The translations under genes and the position numbers were made by a program. A stretch of DNA of 64,000 nucleotides. Origin: JAAURB01 sp049649525 (GTDB taxonomy: Bacteria > Cyanobacteriota > Cyanobacteriia > Cyanobacteriales > Microcoleaceae). The notes under the pieces were generated by a model. That model saw nothing but the letters and a program-made list of their open reading frames with translations. It did no database searches and was not told the origin of the DNA. The DNA is taken from assembly GCA_049649525.1 (NCBI GenBank), contig JBARZE010000065.1, positions 37,648 to 101,647 of the forward strand, written 5' to 3'. Positions 26,296 through 33,752 of the stretch are shown here, in pieces; the stretch's first letter is position 1, and every line of letters starts with the position of its first letter.

Positions 26296-27516
26296 TTGAC
26301 TCTACGGGTTGCTGTTATTGGATCGGGCCCAGCAGGTTCCTCTGCCGCTGAGGTTTTAGTAAAAGCCGGAATTGAAACTTACTTATTTGAACGTAAGCTG
26401 GACAACGCCAAGCCTTGTGGAGGCGCAATTCCCTTGTGTATGGTGGATGAATTTGATCTACCCCCCCAGATTATTGACAGGCGAGTACGGAAAATGAAGA
26501 TGATTTCCCCATCGAATCGGGAAGTCGATATTAATATTGAAAACGAAAACGAATATATTGGGATGTGCCGCCGGGAAATCCTGGATGGTTTCATGCGCGA
26601 TCGCGCCGAAACTCTCGGGGCAAAGCTGATTAACGGAACAGTCCATAAACTTGATATTCCGATAAATAATACAGATCCTTATACCATTCACTACAGCGAT
26701 CATTCTGAAGGCAAAGGTCGCGGTATTGCTAAAACTTTAAAGGCTGATGTTGTCATTGGGGCCGATGGGGCTAACTCCAGAGTCGCTAAAGCCATTGATG
26801 CCGGGGATTATAACTATGCGATCGCCTTCCAAGAACGAATCCGCATCCCGGACGACAAAATGGCCTACTACGAAGATCGGGCGGAAATGTATGTCGGTGA
26901 TGATGTCTCGACAGACTTCTACGGCTGGGTATTCCCCAAATACGATCACGTCGCCGTGGGTACTGGTACCATGAAGGTCAACCAAGCCTCCATTAAACAA
27001 TTACAGGCTGGTATCCGCGCCCGCGCTGCCCGTCGAATTGAAGGCGGTAAAATTATTAAAGTTGAAGCCCATCCGATCCCCGAACATCCGCGTCCGCGTC
27101 GGGTTGTGGGTCGAGTTGCCCTGGTGGGAGATGCTGCCGGAACAGTTACTAAGTCCTCGGGTGAAGGGATTTACTTTGCGGCGAAATCTGGCCGGATGTG
27201 TGCTGAAACGATTGTTGAAATGAGTAACAATGGTGCGAAGTTGCCCACAGAAGCCGATCTCAAGCTTTATCTGAAGCGGTGGGATAAACGCTACGGTATG
27301 ACTTATCTGGTTCTCGATGTATTGCAACGGGTGTTCTATCGCAGTGATGCGACGCGAGAAGCCTTTGTTGAAATGTGTTCTGACCGGGATGTCCAGAAGA
27401 TGACGTTTGATAGTTATCTGTATAAAACCGTGGTTCCGGCCAATCCTTTGGTACAGATGAAAATTACGGCTAAAACCATTGGTAGCCTGCTACGAGGGAA
27501 TGCTTTAGCTCCCTAA
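26296..27516 (+). CDS. chlP: Geranylgeranyl reductase
   Basis: 406 residues from a TTG start at 26296, selected because AGGAGA is 6 nt upstream and the family begins with the Rossmann strand TLRVAVIGSGPAGSSAAEVL. It reduces three double bonds of geranylgeranyl groups with NADPH to make phytyl-diphosphate or phytylated chlorophyll a, and supplies tocopherol and phylloquinone, on thylakoid membranes. Other marks are KPCGGAIPLCMVDEF, GADGANSRVAKAI and RVALVGDAAGTVTKSSGEG (second FAD contact). The frame extends upstream through tandem repeats, but that part is not protein-like. It converges with a glycosyltransferase, with a palindrome between. Confidence 0.95.
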   Translation: MTLRVAVIGSGPAGSSAAEVLVKAGIETYLFERKLDNAKPCGGAIPLCMVDEFDLPPQIIDRRVRKMKMISPSNREVDINIENENEYIGMCRREILDGFMRDRAETLGAKLINGTVHKLDIPINNTDPYTIHYSDHSEGKGRGIAKTLKADVVIGADGANSRVAKAIDAGDYNYAIAFQERIRIPDDKMAYYEDRAEMYVGDDVSTDFYGWVFPKYDHVAVGTGTMKVNQASIKQLQAGIRARAARRIEGGKIIKVEAHPIPEHPRPRRVVGRVALVGDAAGTVTKSSGEGIYFAAKSGRMCAETIVEMSNNGAKLPTEADLKLYLKRWDKRYGMTYLVLDVLQRVFYRSDATREAFVEMCSDRDVQKMTFDSYLYKTVVPANPLVQMKITAKTIGSLLRGNALAP

Positions 27517-27537
27517 AAGCGAGAGATTCGGTTAATC

Positions 27538-27572
27538 TAGAGACGTTATATACAACACAGATAACGTCTCTA
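27538..27572. repeat. Palindromic element, TAGAGACGTTAT family, copy B
   Basis: TAGAGACGTTAT (27538-27549) and ATAACGTCTCTA (27561-27572) are perfect 12 bp arms with an 11 bp loop. It lies between the convergent chlP and glycosyltransferase genes, 21 bp from one stop and 10 bp from the other, so it probably serves as terminator for both. Confidence 0.85.
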
Positions 27573-27582
27573 TGCTGTTTGA

Positions 27583-28674
27583 TTAATAACTCATGACGAG
27601 TTCTGAAGTTGAGGCTAAAGAAACCAGTTTTTCCGCTAAGGTTTTGACATACTGCTCACTGTTGTAATATTGTTGCACCAATTCATAGCCTTTTTGTGCG
27701 ATTACTTCAGCTTCTTGGGGATGTTCTAGTAGATAAGTAATAGCTTGAGACATTTCTTCCGCGTTACCCGGTTGGACTCCAATAATCACCCCAGCATTAG
27801 CAAATTTTTCCGCCAGTCCAGGAGTCCGAGTCATCACTACAGGTCGCCGACAAGCCATGGCCTCGAATAATGTCGCAAACCCAGCCTGGAAATTATGAGG
27901 TTTGAGGCTAATCACGACCACATCAGAATCTCGATACAGTTGTCGTAGATTTTGCCAGTCATAATAATCACAAGACATATTTTTCGGCAATACATTCGGA
28001 AAAGTATCTGGGTAAGTTCGGGCAGTGGGAGAAACGGCACAAACCTTGACATCAACATCTAAGTTGTGTGTGGCCAAGGCGAGTGTGCAGTAATCTCGTT
28101 GTTCTAAGCCACCACTGCCGATGATAGGGCGCTGTTTATTTGTAGATTCAGAACCGGGGGTAAAAAACCGAGTATCTGTTTGTTCATCCAGCAAATACAC
28201 CTGTTGAGAGGTGATATTGAGATATTGCCGCAGAAAGTCCGCTTTAGCTGCAGTATTGGTGATGAATAAATCTATCCGACTGGCCAACTTAAACAACTTC
28301 ATCGCCAAACGACTGCGAGGGCGGTTAGCATTATGAATCAATACAGCGATTTTAGGTCGATTTTGAGGATCGCACATCGCAGCAATGGGATAACCGGAAT
28401 CTTCACCAATACAAAATACAATGTCATCGCTGCTGAGTTTAGCGGCTAAAGTCCTTGCCATGGCCCAATGTTGCGGTTTGCTGCCTCCGGTTAATCTCGA
28501 TAGCATCCGGTCCGAACTTGTGATACAAGCCACATATTCACTCGGATCATGAACAATTGCATTTAGCTTTAGACTCAGGGTTCTGAGGGTATGGCGAGGA
28601 GATTTATCAATTAAGGCTTCCTGTTCAAATCGTTCTAAATCGAAATGACGGCTTAATAAAATATGATATTTCAT
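27583..28674 (-). CDS. Glycosyltransferase family 4-like protein
   Basis: 363 residues with a GT-B layout. The C-terminal donor domain shows AGFATLFEAMACRRPVVMTR (the E-x7-E-type region of GT4, with Phe-Glu-Ala) and the sugar-nucleotide strand. The N-terminal domain has PKIAVLIHNANRPRSRLAM, a typical GT-B inter-domain strand. It probably transfers a sugar to a lipid or polysaccharide acceptor in the cytoplasm or at the membrane. Donor and acceptor are unknown. No other polysaccharide gene is adjacent. The ATG at 28674 lacks a strong ribosome binding site. Confidence 0.8.
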   Translation of the reverse strand: MKYHILLSRHFDLERFEQEALIDKSPRHTLRTLSLKLNAIVHDPSEYVACITSSDRMLSRLTGGSKPQHWAMARTLAAKLSSDDIVFCIGEDSGYPIAAMCDPQNRPKIAVLIHNANRPRSRLAMKLFKLASRIDLFITNTAAKADFLRQYLNITSQQVYLLDEQTDTRFFTPGSESTNKQRPIIGSGGLEQRDYCTLALATHNLDVDVKVCAVSPTARTYPDTFPNVLPKNMSCDYYDWQNLRQLYRDSDVVVISLKPHNFQAGFATLFEAMACRRPVVMTRTPGLAEKFANAGVIIGVQPGNAEEMSQAITYLLEHPQEAEVIAQKGYELVQQYYNSEQYVKTLAEKLVSLASTSELVMSY

Positions 28675-28854
28675 TTTTAAGTCAAGGGATGGATGAGCGT
28701 GAAATTAAACTATATACAGATTGTTATCTGGATCTATCTCAATCATATCCTGGCTATTTTACTTGGACATAAAATTTGAAAGAAAAATATAACAATTCTG
28801 TTAACATCTTCCTCTATTTAACCCCCCGAAACCCTCCTTTTTCTATTCTTATAG

Positions 28855-30414
28855 TTATTTCAACGACTCTTGATAATCTCTGCCCGAACCATACTCCCAA
28901 GCCTCTAGCCAACGATGATAATAATATTGTTGAACGGGTGAAAGGTTTTTAACGATAGGTTCCAATGTATTTCCCAGCGGATTAAGAAGACTATAAACTC
29001 CTAAATTAAAGTAATGACCTGTCCAACGGAATAAACTGCCTATTCCTGCCTGTGGAATCACCGGAAATACCACATTGGGATGAAATAAACCTGTTTTCAC
29101 TAAAGCTTTTGTTAAGGCGGGAAACTGCACCACATCTTGTAAAAAGGGTTTAAGAATCGGTTCGCCGAGTTGTTGCATTTCACAGAAAACTGCCGCCAAT
29201 AATTGATTGATTTGATCCGGAGAAACAGTTTGATTCATCCCAATACTCATCGACCGTTGAAATAGCCAAGTGACTGATAAACTAGGTTGATAAGGTTGTA
29301 ATAGAGACAAGGAAGTCTGACTTAAACAATCTGTATTTAACGCTTCCTCAATTCCCACTGTTAAGCGGTTTAGGTGGCGGATCATTGCTCCAAATCCCCC
29401 AAAACTCAACGGAGATTGATTGGCGCTGCTATCTCCAACAGGTAAAATACGATCCCAAGGTGTCTGTAACGGGCTATCGCGGTAACAAGGAAAAAAGCCA
29501 AATAAAGCCCGTTTAAACTGCAATTTATCTAGTGAAACCTGTTGATAATGGGGTAATAAACGCAAATATTCTTCAAATAAAAACTCTAAACTAAATCGAT
29601 TAGGATCTGCATCAATATAAGTAAATAAATAGGTTGTGCGTCCATCGCGGGCGGGAAACGCTTCCCAAAAATATTGACACTGATTTTGGATCGGCGTAAA
29701 CGAAGCAAAAATATCTCCAGTTTTATTACTCGGATATCCTGTCGCACAAGTTCCCACAACTAAACAAACTGCATCGGGTTTTTGTCCGTTTCTGGCTTGC
29801 TTAACAATTGGGGAAAAATGCCCCATCCCATCTAATAATAACCGCGTTGTTAAAGTTGAAGTGGAAGTCTTAACAGCAACACCGTTAGGATGAATAGTCG
29901 CCCCCACATAAGCTGTATTTTCTAATAGAATTCCCCCAACTTCTAAAAACCGAGTTTTGAGAGTTTCGAGTAAATAAACCGGATCAACTCCAATGTTAAG
30001 TACATTCTCAACCCAAATATCAGGAGTATTAGGAAAACTCAGTCTAGCTGGATTATATTCTGTGGCGATCGCAGTTTCTAATTCCTCAATAGAAAGTAAA
30101 TTCAATTCCACTAAAACATTCAATTCTTGACGAGAAATATTCCATTCCTGATCTCGTCCTCGTAGTTTTCCCCGTTCAATAATAGCCACTCGCCAACCGC
30201 GCAAGGCTAAGGCTGTACCAATAATAATTCCTAACGTCCCGCCACAAATCGCTATATCATATTCAATTGTTTGTAAGGGTGAGTTGTCAATTTTAACAGT
30301 ATGAGGAACTGCCAGGGTATTGTGTCTGAGGGAATGCCATAACTGATCGGCTTTTTGTAGCCCAATATAGGGGTTTCCAGGTATCTGAGAGAGAATTTGT
30401 TGCGTTTGAGACAT
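28855..30414 (-). CDS. cruP: CruA/CruP-family FAD protein, probable CruP
   Basis: 519 residues. The Rossmann segment YDIAICGGTLGIIIGTALAL is followed by the family hallmark REGRD-like RGRDQEWNISRQEL. Later come LLDGMGHFSPIV and RILPVGDSSANQSPLSFGGFG, the FAD-closing region. CruA and CruP are the lycopene-cyclase-like flavoproteins of cyanobacteria and green sulphur bacteria. CruP (also in plants) is shorter than CruA (about 520 against 640 residues) and is linked to protection against carotenoid epoxides and oxygen stress rather than bulk cyclisation. The length points to CruP. ATG 30414 is a good family start. It is a single gene. Confidence 0.78.
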   Translation of the reverse strand: MSQTQQILSQIPGNPYIGLQKADQLWHSLRHNTLAVPHTVKIDNSPLQTIEYDIAICGGTLGIIIGTALALRGWRVAIIERGKLRGRDQEWNISRQELNVLVELNLLSIEELETAIATEYNPARLSFPNTPDIWVENVLNIGVDPVYLLETLKTRFLEVGGILLENTAYVGATIHPNGVAVKTSTSTLTTRLLLDGMGHFSPIVKQARNGQKPDAVCLVVGTCATGYPSNKTGDIFASFTPIQNQCQYFWEAFPARDGRTTYLFTYIDADPNRFSLEFLFEEYLRLLPHYQQVSLDKLQFKRALFGFFPCYRDSPLQTPWDRILPVGDSSANQSPLSFGGFGAMIRHLNRLTVGIEEALNTDCLSQTSLSLLQPYQPSLSVTWLFQRSMSIGMNQTVSPDQINQLLAAVFCEMQQLGEPILKPFLQDVVQFPALTKALVKTGLFHPNVVFPVIPQAGIGSLFRWTGHYFNLGVYSLLNPLGNTLEPIVKNLSPVQQYYYHRWLEAWEYGSGRDYQESLK

Positions 30415-30615
30415 CGAATCAAAATGAATGCGTCATCTACTATCTTATAAAAGATTAACGATAGCTGTAACTATTTATGCAGTTATGCTTAACGCAATTC
30501 CTCTTAAAATATATTAATTGATGATTATTTTATGAGTTAATTTATTGATTGTATTCAAGTAAATATAGTATTTTATATCATATTTTCTACTAAAATTAAT
30601 GATAAAAATTCAATA
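30415..30615. other. AT-rich intergenic stretch
   Basis: About 200 bases upstream of the CruP-like gene with no gene-like pattern. The promoter of that gene must lie here, but no -10/-35 pair is distinct. Confidence 0.4.
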
Positions 30616-30790
30616 ATGATATTTATTAATCCTAAAATTGGTTACGCTTTTAAAAAGATATGAAGCAAGAAAACATGATATTGCCCGGAATTTACTGAGT
30701 CAACTCAATAATGAAGCTATTGCTGCTGCTACTGGGTTAAGTTTGGCAGTAATTGAGGCTTTACGCTCAGAAATCAGTAATAATCAATGA
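30616..30790 (+). pseudogene. Relic of an Rpn-type nuclease gene with an internal deletion
   Basis: ATG 30616 begins MIFINPKIGYAFKKI, which matches the conserved N-terminus of Rpn/PD-(D/E)XK transposase-family proteins (INPKxDFAFKKIFG), and stops at TGA 30661. Overlapping in the next frame, 30659-30790 reads YEARKHDIARNLLSQLNNE, then IAAATGLSLAVIEALRSEI, which is a typical C-terminal helix-turn-helix tail of the same family (LLxxG...IAxATGLSxxxIxxL). So the first 15 and the last 43 codons are fused and everything between, about 200-250 codons including the active site, is missing. It cannot encode a functional protein. Confidence 0.7.
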
Positions 30791-30960
30791 AGCTTTGGGA
30801 ATATACTTTAAGTACATTCTTTATGCTCTATAGATCTTTTTCTATCAATGATTCCATAAAACGTATTACCCCATCAAAATAAACAATGGCAATAATTCTT
30901 AAGAATAACTCCTATTCTCGGCTAATATATAACCGTTTAAAACTAAGTCTATATCGATTA

Positions 30961-32178
30961 TTACTCGTTATTATTTTCTCCATGCTGAAAAGGTAAATCT
31001 TGATTAATATAGTCAATTTCTTGCTGTTCCATATTGTTAATTTTATCAATATAAGAATGTAGAAGTTTTGCTAAACGGCGATCGTAAAAGCGGTGTAAAC
31101 TATAATTAGGCAGTGCTGGAAAACCCCGACGTTTTTTGTGTCGTCCGCCTGCCCCTGGATCAAAGATTTTAATTCCGTTGTTAATTCCCCATTCTATGGG
31201 TGAATAATAACAGGCATTGAAATGTAAACAATCTATTTCTTGATAGCTGCCCCAATAGCGTCCGTAGAGGCGATCGCCTTTGGTTAAACAAAATGACATT
31301 CCCAGCGGTTTTTGGTCGTCCTGTTCGCTATAAGCAGCCGCAAATACCACCCGATGACGGTAATTGTGATGTAATTCTTCAAAGAACTTTCGAGTCAAAT
31401 ATTTACTGCCCCACCAGCCAAATTTATCACAAGTATCGGCATAAAAATGATACATTAAAGAAAACATTGACTCAGGAATTTCATCACCCGTTAAGGTTTT
31501 CATTTCTAATCCGGCTTTATTAATCGCTTTACGTTCTCTTTTAATATTACGGCGTTGATTAGCATTAAAAGACTTTAAATAATCATCAAAGGTATTAAAG
31601 CCTTGATTTTGCCATACATAACTGTGATGCAACCAAGCCGTATAACCGTGATTTTCCATCAACGCTTGCCACTCTGGGTCAACATAAAGAAAATTGCAAC
31701 CGGAGAAATTATGTTCGATGCAAAAGCGATCAATTTCATGTACCATTAACCCGGTTAATTCCGCTTCCGATTCAGTTTCCGCAATTAAAAATCGATATCC
31801 TTCAGCCGGAGTAAAAGGCGACATTCCCAATAGTTTAGGATAATATTCTATCCCCAATTGATACGCCACATCTGCCCATTGATGGTCAAAAACAAACTCA
31901 CCCCGGCTATGACTTTTAATATACAGCGGTGCGATCGCAACTAATTGGTTATCTCGCCACACCGTTAAATGATTAGGTAACCAACCTTTCCGCCTCGTGG
32001 CGCTACCAGAAACTTCTAAATTGTGTAGCCAGTCCCACTCAAAAAAAGGCGTGGTTAGAGGCTGGGCTAAAGCGTCCCACTCAGCTTGAGGGACTTGGGA
32101 AATCTGATCGATCCAGCGGACAGAATAGGGTGAGTTGTGCTGTTTCACCATGTTTTTGACAAACCTGTAGAGACGCAT
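30961..32178 (-). CDS. GNAT/FemAB-like acyltransferase of the COG3146 type
   Basis: 405 residues of the family annotated as GNAT-family or peptidogalycan biosynthesis protein (DUF482). Marks are FFEWDWLHNLE near the N-terminus, FDHQWADVAYQLGIEYYPKL, NFNANQRRNIKRERK-like SFNANQRRNIKRERKAI, and the C-terminal GAGGRHKKRRGFPALPNYS. These proteins have two fused GNAT folds and probably transfer an acyl or aminoacyl group. The substrate is unknown. The annotated ATG (32178) lies inside an arm of the TGTAGAGACG repeat, so residues 1-5 (MRLYR) come from repeat DNA. The in-frame ATG at 32151 (MVKQHNSPYS) may be the ancestral start. Confidence 0.82.
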   Translation of the reverse strand: MRLYRFVKNMVKQHNSPYSVRWIDQISQVPQAEWDALAQPLTTPFFEWDWLHNLEVSGSATRRKGWLPNHLTVWRDNQLVAIAPLYIKSHSRGEFVFDHQWADVAYQLGIEYYPKLLGMSPFTPAEGYRFLIAETESEAELTGLMVHEIDRFCIEHNFSGCNFLYVDPEWQALMENHGYTAWLHHSYVWQNQGFNTFDDYLKSFNANQRRNIKRERKAINKAGLEMKTLTGDEIPESMFSLMYHFYADTCDKFGWWGSKYLTRKFFEELHHNYRHRVVFAAAYSEQDDQKPLGMSFCLTKGDRLYGRYWGSYQEIDCLHFNACYYSPIEWGINNGIKIFDPGAGGRHKKRRGFPALPNYSLHRFYDRRLAKLLHSYIDKINNMEQQEIDYINQDLPFQHGENNNE

Positions 32179-32301
32179 CTTTTATAGGGTAATGTAATTC
32201 TCAATGTTTTAGCCGCCTGCTGCTTATTTTTACACCACAGGAGACGATGTGGCTGTGATAAGAGCGGATACCGTTGAATGATTCTGAGTTATTATAAATG
32301 A

Positions 32302-32460
32302 CTAGCTTAGCTGCATTAACTGTTCTGTTTCCGATGGATTGTCAATTACTACTTTCGAGCCTGGGTTCAATTCAATTGCCTGTTCAAAAGCAATAATAGC
32401 TTCTCCTAGTTTACCTGATTGTCTCAGAGCAAAACCTAAATTATTATAGGTATTTGAATC
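32302..32460 (-). pseudogene. Fragment of a tetratricopeptide-repeat gene
   Basis: The minus strand reads TYNNLGFALRQSGKLGEAII, then AFEQAIELNPGSK and a short tail ending at TAG (32302-32304). That is one full TPR unit (Asn-Leu-Gly, Gly-Lys-Leu, Ala-Ile, Ala-Leu-Pro signature). An in-frame TAA stands directly before it and no start or other repeats are present, so this is the decayed 3' end of a TPR protein gene. The flanks 32179-32301 and 32461-32580 contain nothing recognisable. Confidence 0.65.
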
Positions 32461-32580
32461 TTACAGTTATACAGCGGATCAATATTAAAATTATTTTATC
32501 TAAGTCAGAGATTGACTGATTTGTATTCAAGAGTATATTTTTAACCTTGATAACATTTATACTTGATTGACAAAAACTAA

Positions 32581-32607
32581 GCCCCCAAATCCATAAAATT
32601 GAGGGCT
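32581..32607 (-). terminator. Rho-independent terminator of the PEP-CTERM gene
   Basis: On the minus strand GCCCTCAA ... TTTGGGGGC forms a hairpin and is followed by TTAGTTTTTG. It lies 124 bp beyond the stop of the gene at 32731. Confidence 0.65.
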
Positions 32608-32730
32608 TTGAACTTGTAAGTTTCCCTAGAATTCAGCAGTTAGATAACTAGACGGTAACTCAGTCCACCCGTTAAATTGCTTGTTTAATTAAGGCTTGTA
32701 TGGCTAAGCGATTAAATGCCATAAATTAGA

Positions 32731-33465
32731 TTAAATCTTGCGCTGACGCTTTGCACCGATTCCGAGCGCTCCGACAAGGAATAAGCCTAGAATAGTTGCT
32801 GGTTCTGGGGTTGATGCCGTTATAACTCGATCTGGTGTCACAATTGTTACATCGTCTAACCCAAAACCATCACGCTCGATGGGGCCATCAGCCAGGAATT
32901 CCACACTGGTGAACTGCTTCTCTGTATTGAGATAACCGAAGTAAAGTTGTGCGGCATTGGTACCACCGTGAGGAATATCAATCGTTTCAGTGGTATCGTC
33001 TGTAAATGAGATCTTTAACCCGAAATCATTATTTCCGGCATCTCCCATATCTGAGGCATAAAAGCCAAATGCGGCTTGAGCCTCACTAAAAGCAATAGAG
33101 TAAGTATCTTGAACCTCTTCAGCAAAAGTTAAACTCCAATATTTTTCACCCGATACTGCATTAAGTCCATTAAACTCAGCATCCCTGACAGCACCACCCC
33201 CGGTTAAAGTGGCTGTACTATAGCCAAAGTCGAGGATAATCGGATTATCAACAGATGCTTGTTCTCCGACAGGAAAATCTTCAAAATCTACGACAAAAGC
33301 ATTGTCAAAGTTAGATAGAAAATCTGCCTCGACTTGAGCCGCTTCATCTACAGTATCATCTGGTAAAGTTTCTCCAAAAAACACTTGAGCAACGGCTGGA
33401 GCCGAAGTACTGAGCGCTGTGAGAAATACCAAAGTAGATCCCATTAAAGTTGTGATTTGCTTCAT
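32731..33465 (-). CDS. Secreted PEP-CTERM sorting-domain protein
   Basis: 244 residues from ATG 33465, where a clean signal peptide begins (MKQITTLMGSTLVFLTALST, cleavage near APAVAQ). The frame extends to 33540, but that part is not signal-like. The body is an acidic, Gly/Asp-rich beta domain (DFEDFPVGEQ, SLTFAEEVQDTYSIAFSEAQ, GFGLDDVTI), like carbohydrate-binding or adhesion modules in this group. The tail has Pro-Glu-Pro (TPEPATILGLFLVGAL), a hydrophobic helix and a basic end (GAKRQRKI), the PEP-CTERM exosortase signal. The protein should be exported, processed by exosortase and placed at the cell surface or in exopolysaccharide. Ligand unknown. Confidence 0.88.
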   Translation of the reverse strand: MKQITTLMGSTLVFLTALSTSAPAVAQVFFGETLPDDTVDEAAQVEADFLSNFDNAFVVDFEDFPVGEQASVDNPIILDFGYSTATLTGGGAVRDAEFNGLNAVSGEKYWSLTFAEEVQDTYSIAFSEAQAAFGFYASDMGDAGNNDFGLKISFTDDTTETIDIPHGGTNAAQLYFGYLNTEKQFTSVEFLADGPIERDGFGLDDVTIVTPDRVITASTPEPATILGLFLVGALGIGAKRQRKI

Positions 33466-33752
33466 GTTAATGTTTAAGTATCTATCACCATAAATTATAG
33501 AGCAACCCCCTAAAAAACAATTAAACTTTGCCCAAATCAAATTAATTTTTTTGGGTAACAGGGAGCGGAGACCGGAGACATTTCTTGTTTGTTATATCTT
33601 GTTTATAAGCACTTCGGAATGATTCACTCATGTCATCCCTCTTTGGTCGTGATTATTAAATAATTCAGACCAGTGCATCACTAACAACGAATAACTTTGA
33701 ACTCATTTGATCCCACGGGCAGTTGCAGCATTCCCTGTTACCAATGGATGAA

